From Spirosoma sp. (lineage in GTDB: Bacteria; Bacteroidota; Bacteroidia; Cytophagales; Spirosomataceae): 64,000 bases of DNA. A program made the translations under genes and the position numbers. Shown one piece after another: positions 55,295 to 63,846 of the stretch (positions are counted from its first letter, which is position 1; each line of letters starts with the position of its first letter). Location: positions 1 through 64,000 of the forward strand of contig NZ_JAPLET010000016.1 of the NCBI RefSeq assembly GCF_026391055.1, given 5' to 3'. The notes below the pieces were generated by a model. It did not search any database. It was given only the letters and a program-made list of their open reading frames with translations, and had not been told where the DNA came from.

Positions 55295-55649
55295 GCGTTC
55301 GTTTGTAGCCGACGAAAATTTCGATTTTGCTGTTGTCAAACAACTATGAGAAAACGGGTTCTCTGTCATTGCAATAGCCGAATCATTTTCCAGTATACCT
55401 GATACACAAGTATTACAAATTGCTGTAGACAGAAATGCTATTCTGCTCACAGAGGATAAAGATTTTGGTGAACTGGTCCACCGTCTCCGCATGAATCATT
55501 GTGGAATTTTGTTGGTCAGACTTTTAAAAATGAATAGTGCAGAAAAGTCAAAACGGGTTATGGAGGTAATTATGAAACAGGGGGATGAGCTAATGAATAG
55601 CTTCTCTGTATTAAGCAACGAACAACTCCGCATAAGACCTGCCAAATAA
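55284..55649 (+). pseudogene. DUF5615 toxin with in-frame stop
   Basis: A 121-codon frame starting inside the antitoxin gene encodes a DUF5615 PIN-like toxin: RSFVADENFDFAVVKQL, then a TGA (55347-55349), then ENGFSVIAIAESFSSIPDTQVL, AVDRNAILLTEDKDFGELV and GILLVRLL. The key acidic residues (ADENFD near the start; TEDKDFG) are intact, and the rest is open to TAA at 55647-55649. The TGA stands where family members usually have a basic residue, so a CGA-to-TGA change is the simplest cause. Without readthrough only 21 residues are made. Confidence 0.85.
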
Positions 55650-55656
55650 AAAATCA

Positions 55657-57243
55657 ATGCCCCATCAATTCGATTTCTTAGTTATTGGCTCCGGGATTGC
55701 GGGCCTAAGTTACGCCACCAAGCTGGCCATGCACTTCGACAACCTGCAACAGGATGTGCGCATTGGCGTCATTACCAAAGTGCAGGCCGACGAAACCAAC
55801 ACCAAATACGCCCAGGGCGGTATTGCGGCTGTGTGGTCGGAGGATGACTCGTTCGAGAAGCACATTGAAGATACCATGGTGGCAGGCGATTTCCTGAGCG
55901 ACCGCCACATTGTCGAGATCGTCGTCAACGAAGGGCCGGGGCGCATTCAGGAACTGATAAGCTACGGCACCCGCTTCGACAAGGAGCATGGCGGTACGGA
56001 TTATGACCTCGCCAAAGAAGGCGGCCACTCCGACTACCGGATTCTGCACTTTAAAGACATTACCGGGGCCGAAATCGAGCGGGCCTTGCTCGAAAAAGCG
56101 AACTCGCTGAAGTCGATTGAGATTTTTACGCATTTCTACGCCGTTGAACTCATCACGCGCCACCAGCTTGGCGAAACCGTTCATCGGTACGACACAGACA
56201 ATAAATGCTTTGGGGCTTACGTCCTGAACACCCAGACGGGTCAGGTCGAGGTGTTTCTGGCGAAAACAACGCTTCTGGCTACCGGCGGCATCGGCAACAT
56301 TTACCAGAATACGACCAATCCCAATATTGCCACCGGCGATGGTATTGCGATGGCCTACCGCGCCAAGGGTATTGGCAAGGATATGGAGTTTATCCAGTTC
56401 CACCCCACGGCACTGTATGAACCGGGCAAAAAACCCAACTTCCTCATTTCGGAAGCTGTGCGGGGCTTTGGCGGCATACTCCGCACCCGAAAAGGCGAAA
56501 CGTTCATGGAGAACTACGACCCGCGCCTATCCCTCGCCCCGCGCGATATTGTGGCCCGCGCCATCGACTCCGAAATGAAAAAAGCCGGTGACCCGCATGT
56601 GTACCTCGACGTGACCCACTGCGATTATGAGAAGTTTATCGAGCATTTCCCGAACATAACGGCCTATTGCCGCGAACATCTGGGACTCGATCTGCGGAAA
56701 GATTATATCCCGGTTGTTCCAGCACAGCATTACCTCTGCGGAGGCATCCGGGTCAATGAATGGGGCCAAACGAACATTCAGTTCCTGTACGCTGTGGGTG
56801 AATGCTCCTGCACCGGGTTGCACGGTGCCAATCGTCTGGCTTCCAACTCGCTGCTGGAAGCTGTTGTCTTTGGCCATCGGGCGTTCGAAAAAACGGTCGA
56901 GTTACTCGGCCAGGCTGCTATTCCCGATAATATCCCCGACTGGAACGATGCCGGAACTACCCACCCCGAAGAACTGGTATTGGTGACCGAGATGAAGAAA
57001 GAACTGGAGTCGATCATGTCGAACTACGTAGGTATTGTCCGCTCGAACCGACGTCTGAAACGGGCGATGGACCGACTTGAACTACTGTACCTGGAACACG
57101 AAGAACTGTACCGCCAATCGAAAGTATCGGTGCCCATCTGCGAACTTCGGAACATGATCGAAGTGGCCTATCTGGTCATTAAAATGGCGATGGCCCGGCG
57201 TGAGAATCGGGGATTACATTTTAATCTAGACAATGAAAAGTAA
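55657..57243 (+). CDS. nadB: L-aspartate oxidase
   Basis: A 528-residue FAD enzyme making iminoaspartate for NadA. The N-terminal dinucleotide motif is VIGSGIAGLSYATKLA, followed by NTKYAQGGIAAVWSEDDSFEKHIEDT. The substrate region has FIQFHPTALYEPG and LISEAVRGFGGILRTRKGE. The FAD-binding end is YLCGGIRVNEWGQTNIQFLYAVGECSCTGLHGANRLASNSLLEAVVFG, with a C-terminal helical domain. It starts 7 nt after the toxin remnant, so it may still share a transcript with nadA through the toxin-antitoxin pair. Confidence 0.97.
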   Translation: MPHQFDFLVIGSGIAGLSYATKLAMHFDNLQQDVRIGVITKVQADETNTKYAQGGIAAVWSEDDSFEKHIEDTMVAGDFLSDRHIVEIVVNEGPGRIQELISYGTRFDKEHGGTDYDLAKEGGHSDYRILHFKDITGAEIERALLEKANSLKSIEIFTHFYAVELITRHQLGETVHRYDTDNKCFGAYVLNTQTGQVEVFLAKTTLLATGGIGNIYQNTTNPNIATGDGIAMAYRAKGIGKDMEFIQFHPTALYEPGKKPNFLISEAVRGFGGILRTRKGETFMENYDPRLSLAPRDIVARAIDSEMKKAGDPHVYLDVTHCDYEKFIEHFPNITAYCREHLGLDLRKDYIPVVPAQHYLCGGIRVNEWGQTNIQFLYAVGECSCTGLHGANRLASNSLLEAVVFGHRAFEKTVELLGQAAIPDNIPDWNDAGTTHPEELVLVTEMKKELESIMSNYVGIVRSNRRLKRAMDRLELLYLEHEELYRQSKVSVPICELRNMIEVAYLVIKMAMARRENRGLHFNLDNEK

Positions 57244-57244
57244 T

Positions 57245-57280
57245 GTCTGGGCCAAGCCAGCGCTTGGCTCAGACGTTTAT
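57245..57280. terminator. Hairpin between convergent nadB and lytT-type genes
   Basis: A 13-bp stem with one mismatch (GTCTG-GGCCAAGC and complement) and a 4-nt loop, followed on the plus strand by GTTTATTTT. It lies in the 33-nt spacer between the convergent genes. Confidence 0.65.
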
Positions 57281-57960
57281 TTTACCCGTTCCAGCAGCTC
57301 ATCGCGGTATGAGCCAGCCAGCGGAATCTGCGCTTTGCCGATGGTGAGCTGGTGCCGCTCTATTTTCTCAATGCGGTCGAGGGCCATGATGTAGGACTTG
57401 TGAACGCGCATAAACTGATCGGCGGGAAGCAGATCGATGGCTTCTGTGATGGTCATGCGGGTGAGGGCTTTTTTACCCGTTTCCTGAAACGTCAGATAAT
57501 TACCTTCCGATTCCACATACTGTAACTCCTCCAGGTTGATCCGTACCCAGTCATAGCCGTCTTTTACGAAAACGAAGGGCGACTTTTTTGAATCGCCCGA
57601 CAGGCGTTCGTAGGCTTTGTTGGCCGCCTGCATAAACCGCCCGAACGCGATGGGCTTCAGCAGGTAATCCAGCGCACTCAGTTCAAAACCCTGCAAGGCA
57701 TACTCGGGGTAAGCCGTCGTAAACACCACCAACGATTTGTTACCAACTACCTGAGCAAAGTCCAGCCCCGTCAGATCGGGCATGTTGATGTCCAGAAAAA
57801 TCAGGTCAACAGTTTCTGTTTTCAGGAAAGTAAGGGCTTCGAAGGCGTTCACGAACGTTCGTTTCAGGTCCAGAAACGGCACTTTACAAGCGTGCGCTTT
57901 GATAATATCGAGCGCAATCGGTTCGTCGTCAATGGCTATGCAACGGAGGGTAGGCGGCAT
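57277..57960 (-). CDS. LytTR-family response regulator
   Basis: A 227-residue two-domain regulator. The receiver (1-120) has CIAIDDEP, the phospho-acceptor in LIFLDINMP, VVFTTAYPEYA and DYLLKPI. The LytTR DNA-binding domain (about 130-227) has FVKDGYDWVRINLEELQYVESEGNYLTFQE and FMRVHKSYIMALDRIEKI. It probably pairs with the LytS-like kinase encoded upstream on the same strand (58832-59977), with a CPBP protease gene between. Its target promoters cannot be seen here. Confidence 0.95.
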   Translation of the reverse strand: MPPTLRCIAIDDEPIALDIIKAHACKVPFLDLKRTFVNAFEALTFLKTETVDLIFLDINMPDLTGLDFAQVVGNKSLVVFTTAYPEYALQGFELSALDYLLKPIAFGRFMQAANKAYERLSGDSKKSPFVFVKDGYDWVRINLEELQYVESEGNYLTFQETGKKALTRMTITEAIDLLPADQFMRVHKSYIMALDRIEKIERHQLTIGKAQIPLAGSYRDELLERVK

Positions 57961-57969
57961 GGGTTAAGA

Positions 57970-58812
57970 CTAATTAATCTGTACAGTTGGTAGAATCCGG
58001 TTCAGGTATCTGTAGCTAACCAGGCACGTCAGCAAACAACCAATCAGCAAAGTGCCATACATTAAATCGCTGCCCATCCACTCGCGGGTCTGATTCTGGC
58101 TCATGTCCAGCGCTTCGTCAGTCAGCAACGTGAGCGAGCTGAGGCCATTGTTCACAAAATGCAAAAACATACAGAGTGTAAGCGAACGAGTACGATAATA
58201 CAACCAGCCGAGCGCAATACCAATGAAAGCCGCGTTTAGCGCCTGAGCTGGAATGAGGTGAATAAGGCCAAAAATCACTCCCGACCAGATAATAGCTTTG
58301 GTAGGGCGGTAGTTTTTCAGCAAACCATCCAGGATAATACCCCGGAACAAAATCTCCTCCAAGATTGGCGCGGCAATTACTGCCGATACAACCATGTTTT
58401 TGTTGAACATTTTTTTTATCATCTCTTGCACGGCATCAGGCATGGGAATGGCGCTCACAATAGGCTCGGCCAGCACGCCCATCGCAATTAACCCGACCGC
58501 CGATACCAGATACGCCGAAACGGGAACCGACGCAAATGACAACGCACGGCTACCCCGCTTGCGGAACGCATACCAGATAGTGAGCATCATGCCAAGGGTA
58601 TAAGCCAATGTTTGCCCTATGGTATCCAGAAAGGGCAGCCCGTAGTTATCGGCAACGGCCTTAAGGCCAATCATTGGTATGGCAGCGGGTATCTGCGCCA
58701 GAATAAATACACCCACCAACATCCAAATTTGCGTGAGCGTTGGATAGGCGTTTTCAGTGGGGTTAACTGGCTGAATATGTTCTTCAGCTAAATCGGAGGC
58801 AACGGTCGTCAT
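57970..58812 (-). CDS. CPBP-family intramembrane metalloprotease
   Basis: A 280-residue membrane protein with about eight helices and the complete CPBP (Abi) active site. Motif 1 is EEILFRG, motif 2 SGVIFGLIHL (Phe-x3-His), and motif 3 CMFLHFVNNGL (His-x3-Asn). CPBP proteins include Rce1-type prenyl proteases and bacteriocin-immunity proteins. It lies between the kinase gene and the LytTR regulator gene, 9 nt from the regulator and 19 nt from the kinase, so it is co-transcribed with the signalling pair. Confidence 0.9.
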   Translation of the reverse strand: MTTVASDLAEEHIQPVNPTENAYPTLTQIWMLVGVFILAQIPAAIPMIGLKAVADNYGLPFLDTIGQTLAYTLGMMLTIWYAFRKRGSRALSFASVPVSAYLVSAVGLIAMGVLAEPIVSAIPMPDAVQEMIKKMFNKNMVVSAVIAAPILEEILFRGIILDGLLKNYRPTKAIIWSGVIFGLIHLIPAQALNAAFIGIALGWLYYRTRSLTLCMFLHFVNNGLSSLTLLTDEALDMSQNQTREWMGSDLMYGTLLIGCLLTCLVSYRYLNRILPTVQIN

Positions 58813-58831
58813 GATCAGGTATAGTTACAGT

Positions 58832-59977
58832 TTAAAGCTTTATAGTCAAATCTATCAAAAAAGTATCGCTATTCTCATTAACCGTTAGCGTGTGCCGATC
58901 CGGATAGGCCAGCCTAAGCCGCTGACGAACATTAGCCATCCCCAGCCCGGTTCCTTTTTCCAGATCTGTACGGGCCAGAACGCTGTTTTCGGTGGTGAGG
59001 TGAAGCGTTCCCTCCTGTACGCGCAATCGAATGTGGACAAAGCAGGGATACTGCATACTGATGCCATATTTGAACGCATTTTCGATGAGCGGATTTAATA
59101 GCAGGGGCACAATTCGGGCGGGCTTCTCGTCCCAGTCGATGGTTACCTGAATGTCGATATTGTCCAGATTCGGGAGACGGAGCCGCTGCAACTCGACGAA
59201 ATCATCAAGAAAACGGAGTTCCCGCTGAATATCGGTCGTTTGCAGCCGCGACTCTTCCATCACATAGCGCACAATACCCGATAGCTGCTGAATGCTCTCG
59301 GCCGTTCGGGGGCTATCTTCCAAAATGGCCGTGCCGTAGATGTTGTTGAGCGAGTTGAACAGAAAGTGCGGATTGACCTGGGCTTTCAACGCGTCGAGTT
59401 CGGCCTGAGTGCGCTGCTGAATAAGGGCAACTTGCAGCTTCCGGCTTTTCCGGAAGTCGACAATAAACCCGTAAACAACCATGTAAATAAGCAGCAGCGA
59501 GGTCAGAGTCGAAGCAAACATCTCGTTATAGGCTTTTGCCTCCCGCTTCCGGGCCAGGTCAAAATTCGCAAACAGTCTCGTCAGACCATCGCTTATAAGA
59601 TTCCAGAACAGCAGCAAACAGACAATGTACAGAATGGTGTAGGCTATCTGATTTTTTTTGAACACATGCCGGTGGAATAGCACATAGTAGACATAAGCAA
59701 TACCCGACAGTAACCCAACAATCACCAAAAGCCCAAATAGCCCGCCAATAATCGCTCCAATCAAGGCAGTTGTATCTTTCCGACCAGTATCCTTAAAGCC
59801 ATCCTTGAATCCGCGGACAAAATCCCCAAAATCAGTATACAAGAGTATTACAATGCCTACGGCGATAACAATCCATATTCCCCATTTCTCCCAGAGAAGT
59901 ATACGCTGGGGGGTGAGCCACTGTTGGCGGATGGGGTTGTTCGGTTGTTGCGTCACTTCCTTTAGCGTAAGTTCCAT
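58832..59977 (-). CDS. LytS/YehU-type sensor histidine kinase
   Basis: A 381-residue kinase. About four membrane helices lie in residues 25-190 (IWIVIAVGIVILLYT, LIGAIIGGLFGLLVIVGLLSGIAYVYYVLF, AYTILYIVCLLLFWNLI, LTSLLLIYMVVYGFIV). The His-kinase domain has LKAQVNPHFLFNSLNNIYG with the phosphorylated His, and the ATPase part LLNPLIENAFKYGIS with GTGLGMANVRQRL. It should phosphorylate the LytTR regulator encoded two genes downstream. A TAAATTTG -7 element lies on the minus strand at 59990-59997. Confidence 0.95.
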   Translation of the reverse strand: MELTLKEVTQQPNNPIRQQWLTPQRILLWEKWGIWIVIAVGIVILLYTDFGDFVRGFKDGFKDTGRKDTTALIGAIIGGLFGLLVIVGLLSGIAYVYYVLFHRHVFKKNQIAYTILYIVCLLLFWNLISDGLTRLFANFDLARKREAKAYNEMFASTLTSLLLIYMVVYGFIVDFRKSRKLQVALIQQRTQAELDALKAQVNPHFLFNSLNNIYGTAILEDSPRTAESIQQLSGIVRYVMEESRLQTTDIQRELRFLDDFVELQRLRLPNLDNIDIQVTIDWDEKPARIVPLLLNPLIENAFKYGISMQYPCFVHIRLRVQEGTLHLTTENSVLARTDLEKGTGLGMANVRQRLRLAYPDRHTLTVNENSDTFLIDLTIKL

Positions 59978-59989
59978 TTATGTTTAATC

Positions 59990-59997
59990 AAATTTAG
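59990..59997 (-). promoter_or_regulatory. Predicted -7 element before the kinase gene
   Basis: CAAATTTA on the plus strand reads TAAATTTG on the minus strand, 13 nt before the kinase start. The spacing is short for a leader, so this is tentative. Confidence 0.35.
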
Positions 59998-60743
59998 AGT
60001 AAACAAATTGCTTCCGGTGTCATGGCGGCCAGTAATACCAGCGAATGTATGATGACGGCGTACCAGTAACCGTACTTCATTCGGACATAGCCGAAGTAAA
60101 AGCCATTGAGCAGCCACGTCATCAGGAAAAGAGGCAACAACAGCGCTTGCCAATGGTGCAGGGTGTATACATCGTCTATGATTTTCATGAAGCCATAAAC
60201 TAAACCTGTTCCGTACAAAATCCATCGGAAGTTGGCTTTCCAGAACCGTTCGATACGGGCGAAAACGAGCGGCCGTTTCAGGTATTGACCCAATCCAAAG
60301 CTAATAGTTGCCCAAGCGATTACTAGCCCAAACCCGGCAAACGTTCCGGCTTCTTCTTTTAGGGGGCGGTAGAAATAGCCTAGTAAAATACAGAGCAAAA
60401 GGGCTCCTAAATTTCGTATTCGCTTAGGCGAGACCCGGAGGATAGATCGAAAAATAGCCTCCTCAATCATGACGGCTAGTACTGACGCCAATAGGAGCAG
60501 ACCAACAGATGAACTGTAGCGTACCAGAAGTGGCCTGAAAATAGGCTCTCCCGTTATGAGCCGGGCTACGATAACATTCCCTGCCGCGATGAGCAGTACC
60601 CCCAATAACAGGGGATATGCAGTAAGAAACCGTTGGAGTGTCAGCGCCGTTTTTTGGCCGGGCCGGTCGGACAGGGGCTGGCGGTATTGTGGCCGACGAA
60701 GGTAATGCTGAAAATCAATGAAAGATGCTTGTAACGTTTCCAT
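59994..60743 (-). CDS. CPBP-related membrane protein with altered motifs
   Basis: A 249-residue protein with about seven helices. Motif 1 of CPBP proteases is present (IEEAIFRSILRVSPKR). At the place of motif 2 it reads TISFGLGQYL, where the expected His is Gln. Near the C-terminus is VIIHSLVLLAA, where the His is kept but the Asn of motif 3 is not. It is therefore probably not a working protease, or uses other residues. It lies 16 nt upstream of the kinase gene and belongs to the same unit, giving two CPBP-type proteins around one kinase. Confidence 0.75.
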   Translation of the reverse strand: METLQASFIDFQHYLRRPQYRQPLSDRPGQKTALTLQRFLTAYPLLLGVLLIAAGNVIVARLITGEPIFRPLLVRYSSSVGLLLLASVLAVMIEEAIFRSILRVSPKRIRNLGALLLCILLGYFYRPLKEEAGTFAGFGLVIAWATISFGLGQYLKRPLVFARIERFWKANFRWILYGTGLVYGFMKIIDDVYTLHHWQALLLPLFLMTWLLNGFYFGYVRMKYGYWYAVIIHSLVLLAAMTPEAICLL

Positions 60744-60783
60744 GAGATGACTGCAAGAGTAAGGGATTAAGAAATGGGAAGGA

Positions 60784-61092
60784 TTAGTATTGCGCGAGGG
60801 TATCCGATTTGACGACCGGCATCACCGCCTGGCGGGGCGATGGCATAATTACGTGGGGTTGTTCGGAAGGGATAGGGCCATTTTTTTGACCTACGTTTTC
60901 GAGACCATAGTAGAAAGGAGATTCAGCCTGCTCCGTTTTCTCAGGCAGGATATGAACCTCTTGAATACTATCCATCTGAAAAACGGGCTGAACAGGAGTT
61001 GTTGGCCGTACGGGCTCGATGGACTCGTGTGTGCAGGCGGTGAACGAGATAGCGGCAAACAGGAGGGCGAAGGCGTTGGTAGTCGTTTTCAT
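60784..61092 (-). CDS. Small lipoprotein upstream of the CPBP/kinase cluster
   Basis: A 102-residue protein with a lipoprotein signal (FALLFAAISFTAC) and a Pro-rich, otherwise unstructured mature part (HESIEPVRPTTPVQPVFQMD, PIPSEQPHVIMPSPRQAVMPVV). No family recognised. It lies 40 nt before the CPBP-related gene on the same strand and may be the first gene of the signalling cluster, possibly a sensed envelope component (inference). Confidence 0.6.
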   Translation of the reverse strand: MKTTTNAFALLFAAISFTACTHESIEPVRPTTPVQPVFQMDSIQEVHILPEKTEQAESPFYYGLENVGQKNGPIPSEQPHVIMPSPRQAVMPVVKSDTLAQY

Positions 61093-61258
61093 AAGATAAG
61101 GTCTGTAAATAGCTTGTGTTGAGGTTTACTTGTGTGTTCGGCATCAGTTGCGCCGTTTCGATGGATCAAAACAAGCACATGGATTCCGCCCCCTAAAATC
61201 AGTGTGATGAAGCCCCCGTACTTTGGGAGGAAATGGGCGAAGTTTGGGATGATGTCAG

Positions 61259-61266
61259 TACCTTTG
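61259..61266 (+). promoter_or_regulatory. Predicted -7 element of the glutamine-synthetase family gene
   Basis: TACCTTTG matches TAnnTTTG and lies 37 nt before the start; a TTTG at 61243-61246 is 12 nt upstream, short for a -33 element. Confidence 0.4.
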
Positions 61267-61303
61267 ACCAACCTGACTCGCCTTTACCGACATTTGGCAA
61301 TCC

Positions 61304-62677
61304 ATGAATCAGCAAGACATTATCGACTTCATACAACAAAGCGACAGCCCGAAAATCAAATACGGCTTTACCGATATTGACGGAGTGCTGCGTGGCAAGA
61401 TCATTCACCGCCAGAAATTCTTGGATGGCCTGTCCGATGGATTCGGTTTTTGCGATGTCGTGTGGGGTTGGGACGTGTCAGACACGCCCTACGACAATGG
61501 CCAAACAACGGGCTGGCAGTCCGGTTACCCCGACGCGCCCGTTCGGCTGGATCTGGCCACCTTTCGGCAACTGCCCTGGGAAGACAACATCCCGTTTTTC
61601 CTGGCCGACTTTACCCCTGCTCCAGACAAACAACCTACGCATTACGCGCTGGCGGCCTGTCCGCGCAGTTTGCTCAAACGCATTGCCAGTCAGTGCACCG
61701 ACATGGGCTTCCATGCCGAATATGCCCAGGAGTTTGAGTGGTTCAACTTCCGCGAAACGCCAAAGAGCTTGCAGGACAAGAGCTTTCAAAATCTGGAGCC
61801 GCTAACGCCGGGCATGTTTGGTTACTCCATCCTGCGCCCTTCCCTCGAAAGTGCGTTTTACCACGACCTTTTCGATATGCTGGGTCAGTTTGATATTCCG
61901 CTGGAAGGGCTGCATACCGAAACCGGACCGGGCGTGTACGAGGCCGCCATCATGCACGATGAAGTCGTTCGGGCGGCCGATAAAGCGGCTCTGTTCAAAA
62001 CCGCCGTGAAGGAAATCGCGTATCGGCATGGCATCGTGGCTACGTTTATGGCCAAGTGGAACGCCGACCTGCCGGGTTGCAGCGGGCATATTCACCAAAG
62101 TTTATGGAATCCCGAACAGACAACGAACCTGTTCTATGATGCCACTCAGCCCGACAACATGAGTGAACTAATGCGCCAGTTCATAGCCGGGCAGTTGTAT
62201 TGCCTGCCGCACATTACACCCATGTTTGCTCCGACTATCAACAGCTATAAACGGCTCGTTGAAGGGGCCTGGGCACCCACCACCGTTACCTGGTCGGTAG
62301 ATAACCGCACTACGGCGCTTCGGGTATTAAACCACAAAGAAGCATATACTCGGGTGGAGCATCGGGTATCTGGGGCCGATACGAATCCTTATCTGGCCAT
62401 AGCTGCCTCGCTGGCGTCGGGTTTGTACGGTATCCGGCATAAACTGTCGCTGGATATACCGGCCTCGGTTGGCAATGGGTACACAGATAAACGAAACGGC
62501 ATCCTACCCTCAAATTTAGCTGAAGCGACGCACGCCATGGCCCATTCGCCAGTGGCGACTGAACTGTTTGGCGCTGAGTTTGTTGACCATTTTACCCGCA
62601 CCCGCGACTGGGAATGGCGGCAGTACATCCGCCAGGTCAGCGATTGGGAATTGAAACGATATTTTGAAATTATTTAG
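61304..62677 (+). CDS. Glutamine-synthetase family enzyme
   Basis: A 457-residue GS-fold ligase. The N-terminal beta-grasp has YGFTDIDGVLRGKII. The active site shows EFEWFNFRETP (metal Glu), TETGPGVYEAAIMH, MAKWNADLPGCSGHIHQSLW (ammonia/ATP region) and NSYKRLVEGAWAP with NRTTALRVLN. Motif details (GVYEAAI, LPGCSGHIHQSL) match the branch of gamma-glutamyl-amine or -polyamine ligases and other GS-like enzymes rather than GlnA of nitrogen assimilation. The true amine substrate cannot be told. The next gene encodes a kinase-fold protein, 105 nt downstream. Confidence 0.85.
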   Translation: MNQQDIIDFIQQSDSPKIKYGFTDIDGVLRGKIIHRQKFLDGLSDGFGFCDVVWGWDVSDTPYDNGQTTGWQSGYPDAPVRLDLATFRQLPWEDNIPFFLADFTPAPDKQPTHYALAACPRSLLKRIASQCTDMGFHAEYAQEFEWFNFRETPKSLQDKSFQNLEPLTPGMFGYSILRPSLESAFYHDLFDMLGQFDIPLEGLHTETGPGVYEAAIMHDEVVRAADKAALFKTAVKEIAYRHGIVATFMAKWNADLPGCSGHIHQSLWNPEQTTNLFYDATQPDNMSELMRQFIAGQLYCLPHITPMFAPTINSYKRLVEGAWAPTTVTWSVDNRTTALRVLNHKEAYTRVEHRVSGADTNPYLAIAASLASGLYGIRHKLSLDIPASVGNGYTDKRNGILPSNLAEATHAMAHSPVATELFGAEFVDHFTRTRDWEWRQYIRQVSDWELKRYFEII

Positions 62678-62700
62678 TGATGTTGGTGTAGTAAGTACTA

Positions 62701-62776
62701 TTGGTAAAGGGGTGCAGTAAGGTCTGCAAATTAGTTGACTTACTCCATCTATTTCCCTGCTACACCCCTTTACCAA
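62701..62776. repeat. Inverted repeat spanning the spacer before the phosphotransferase gene
   Basis: Arms 62701-62714 and 62763-62776 (TTGGTAAAGGGGTG and complement) match exactly over 14 nt. The left arm begins 23 nt after the upstream stop and the right arm ends 6 nt before the next ATG. A direct repeat of GGTGTAGTAAG/GGTGCAGTAAG lies at its left edge. Confidence 0.8.
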
Positions 62777-62782
62777 TGTAAA

Positions 62783-63823
62783 ATGCGCCTTGTTGATTAT
62801 TCATCGATTATAAAAAAAGCCTGGGCAGATTTTGATGGGTCTGTCCAGATTGATACTATAGAAGATATCAGTGCCAAAGTTTCGACCAATCACGTCTTCA
62901 GAGTTACGTTTGAGGATGGCGACCACATTATCGCCAAACTGTCCTATTTCGGTAAATACGAGCAGTTTCTGGAAGATCATCATATTATTCATGCGCTGGC
63001 GAATAATCTGCTTTATCCGTTTGAGAACGTACTAGCCAAATCGCTGGTCCGCGACGGCCATGTATATACGTACCGGCATCGGGATGGGTTTATTGATGCC
63101 TGGGTCGTGTTCTATAATCCAATTCGCATTCAGTTGAAGTTACCCCGTCGGCTGGAAGACCACCACATTCAACTCCTCGGTCGTGAAGTAGCCCGGTTTC
63201 ATAAAGCCTGTTCACGGGTTAGCCCGGTGCTGCCTAAATCGAGTAAAACCCTGCGGTCTGATGTGTGGGATTTGCTCGATCTGCTGGAAACCGAAACTGG
63301 CCAGTTTGAACACCGGATGCACATCGATGAATTGAAAAACCAGTGCGAACTATTCCTTGCAAATCGCCAGAAACTGGTTGCCGGAACGGTCGAAACAATG
63401 CCCGTATTTGTGGATTGGAACATCGGCAATTTCTCGGTTACCAATGATCTGGAGCTTTATTCCCGTTGGGATTATGATTGGTTCCGGATTAGTTACCGGG
63501 TCATGGATTTCTATTTTTTCAGCCGTGTTGTTTCGAATGCAGGTGATCGAACGGTTTTTAGTTACGTGATCGGTCCCTTGATGGAAGACCGTTTTTTACT
63601 GTTTTTAAAAGAATATCATCGCATTTTCCCCCTTACCGAAAACGAAATTCGGTTTTTACCCGAGGCTTATCGGTTTTTCATACTCAACTATGTCATAAAA
63701 TACGGTCGTTATTTTTTCCACCGTACCTACGCCATTAAGCTCCAGCAGGAGGCCTACGACATTTATTTCCCATCAATTGACTCTTTCGATGCGGACAAAA
63801 TTCTGAAGGCGTTGGGTATTTAA
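62783..63823 (+). CDS. APH-fold phosphotransferase-like protein
   Basis: A 346-residue protein from ATG 62783, chosen because it follows the repeat. The protein-kinase-like fold shows VSTNHVFRVTFEDGDHIIAKLSYFG (ATP-lid and Lys), then ARFHKACSR, VFVDWNIGNFSVTNDLELYSRWDYDWFRI. VDWNIGNF holds a D-x3-N catalytic loop (aminoglycoside phosphotransferase type, with Trp for the usual His) and YDWF supplies the metal Asp region. Members of this large family phosphorylate sugars, choline, homoserine or antibiotics. Linkage to the GS-like gene hints at amine or small-molecule metabolism, but no substrate can be named. Confidence 0.7.
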   Translation: MRLVDYSSIIKKAWADFDGSVQIDTIEDISAKVSTNHVFRVTFEDGDHIIAKLSYFGKYEQFLEDHHIIHALANNLLYPFENVLAKSLVRDGHVYTYRHRDGFIDAWVVFYNPIRIQLKLPRRLEDHHIQLLGREVARFHKACSRVSPVLPKSSKTLRSDVWDLLDLLETETGQFEHRMHIDELKNQCELFLANRQKLVAGTVETMPVFVDWNIGNFSVTNDLELYSRWDYDWFRISYRVMDFYFFSRVVSNAGDRTVFSYVIGPLMEDRFLLFLKEYHRIFPLTENEIRFLPEAYRFFILNYVIKYGRYFFHRTYAIKLQQEAYDIYFPSIDSFDADKILKALGI

Positions 63824-63846
63824 CCGCCCTGGCGGTCTGCGTAAAC

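Noticed and set aside
55705-56403. 232-codon minus-strand frame inside nadB
   Set aside because: It is the antisense of a highly conserved FAD enzyme gene and has no independent support.
61089-61271. 60-codon minus-strand frame with a hydrophobic stretch (FITLILGGGIHVLVLI)
   Set aside because: It resembles a small membrane protein, but overlaps the promoter region of the GS-like gene and has no ribosome-binding or promoter support.
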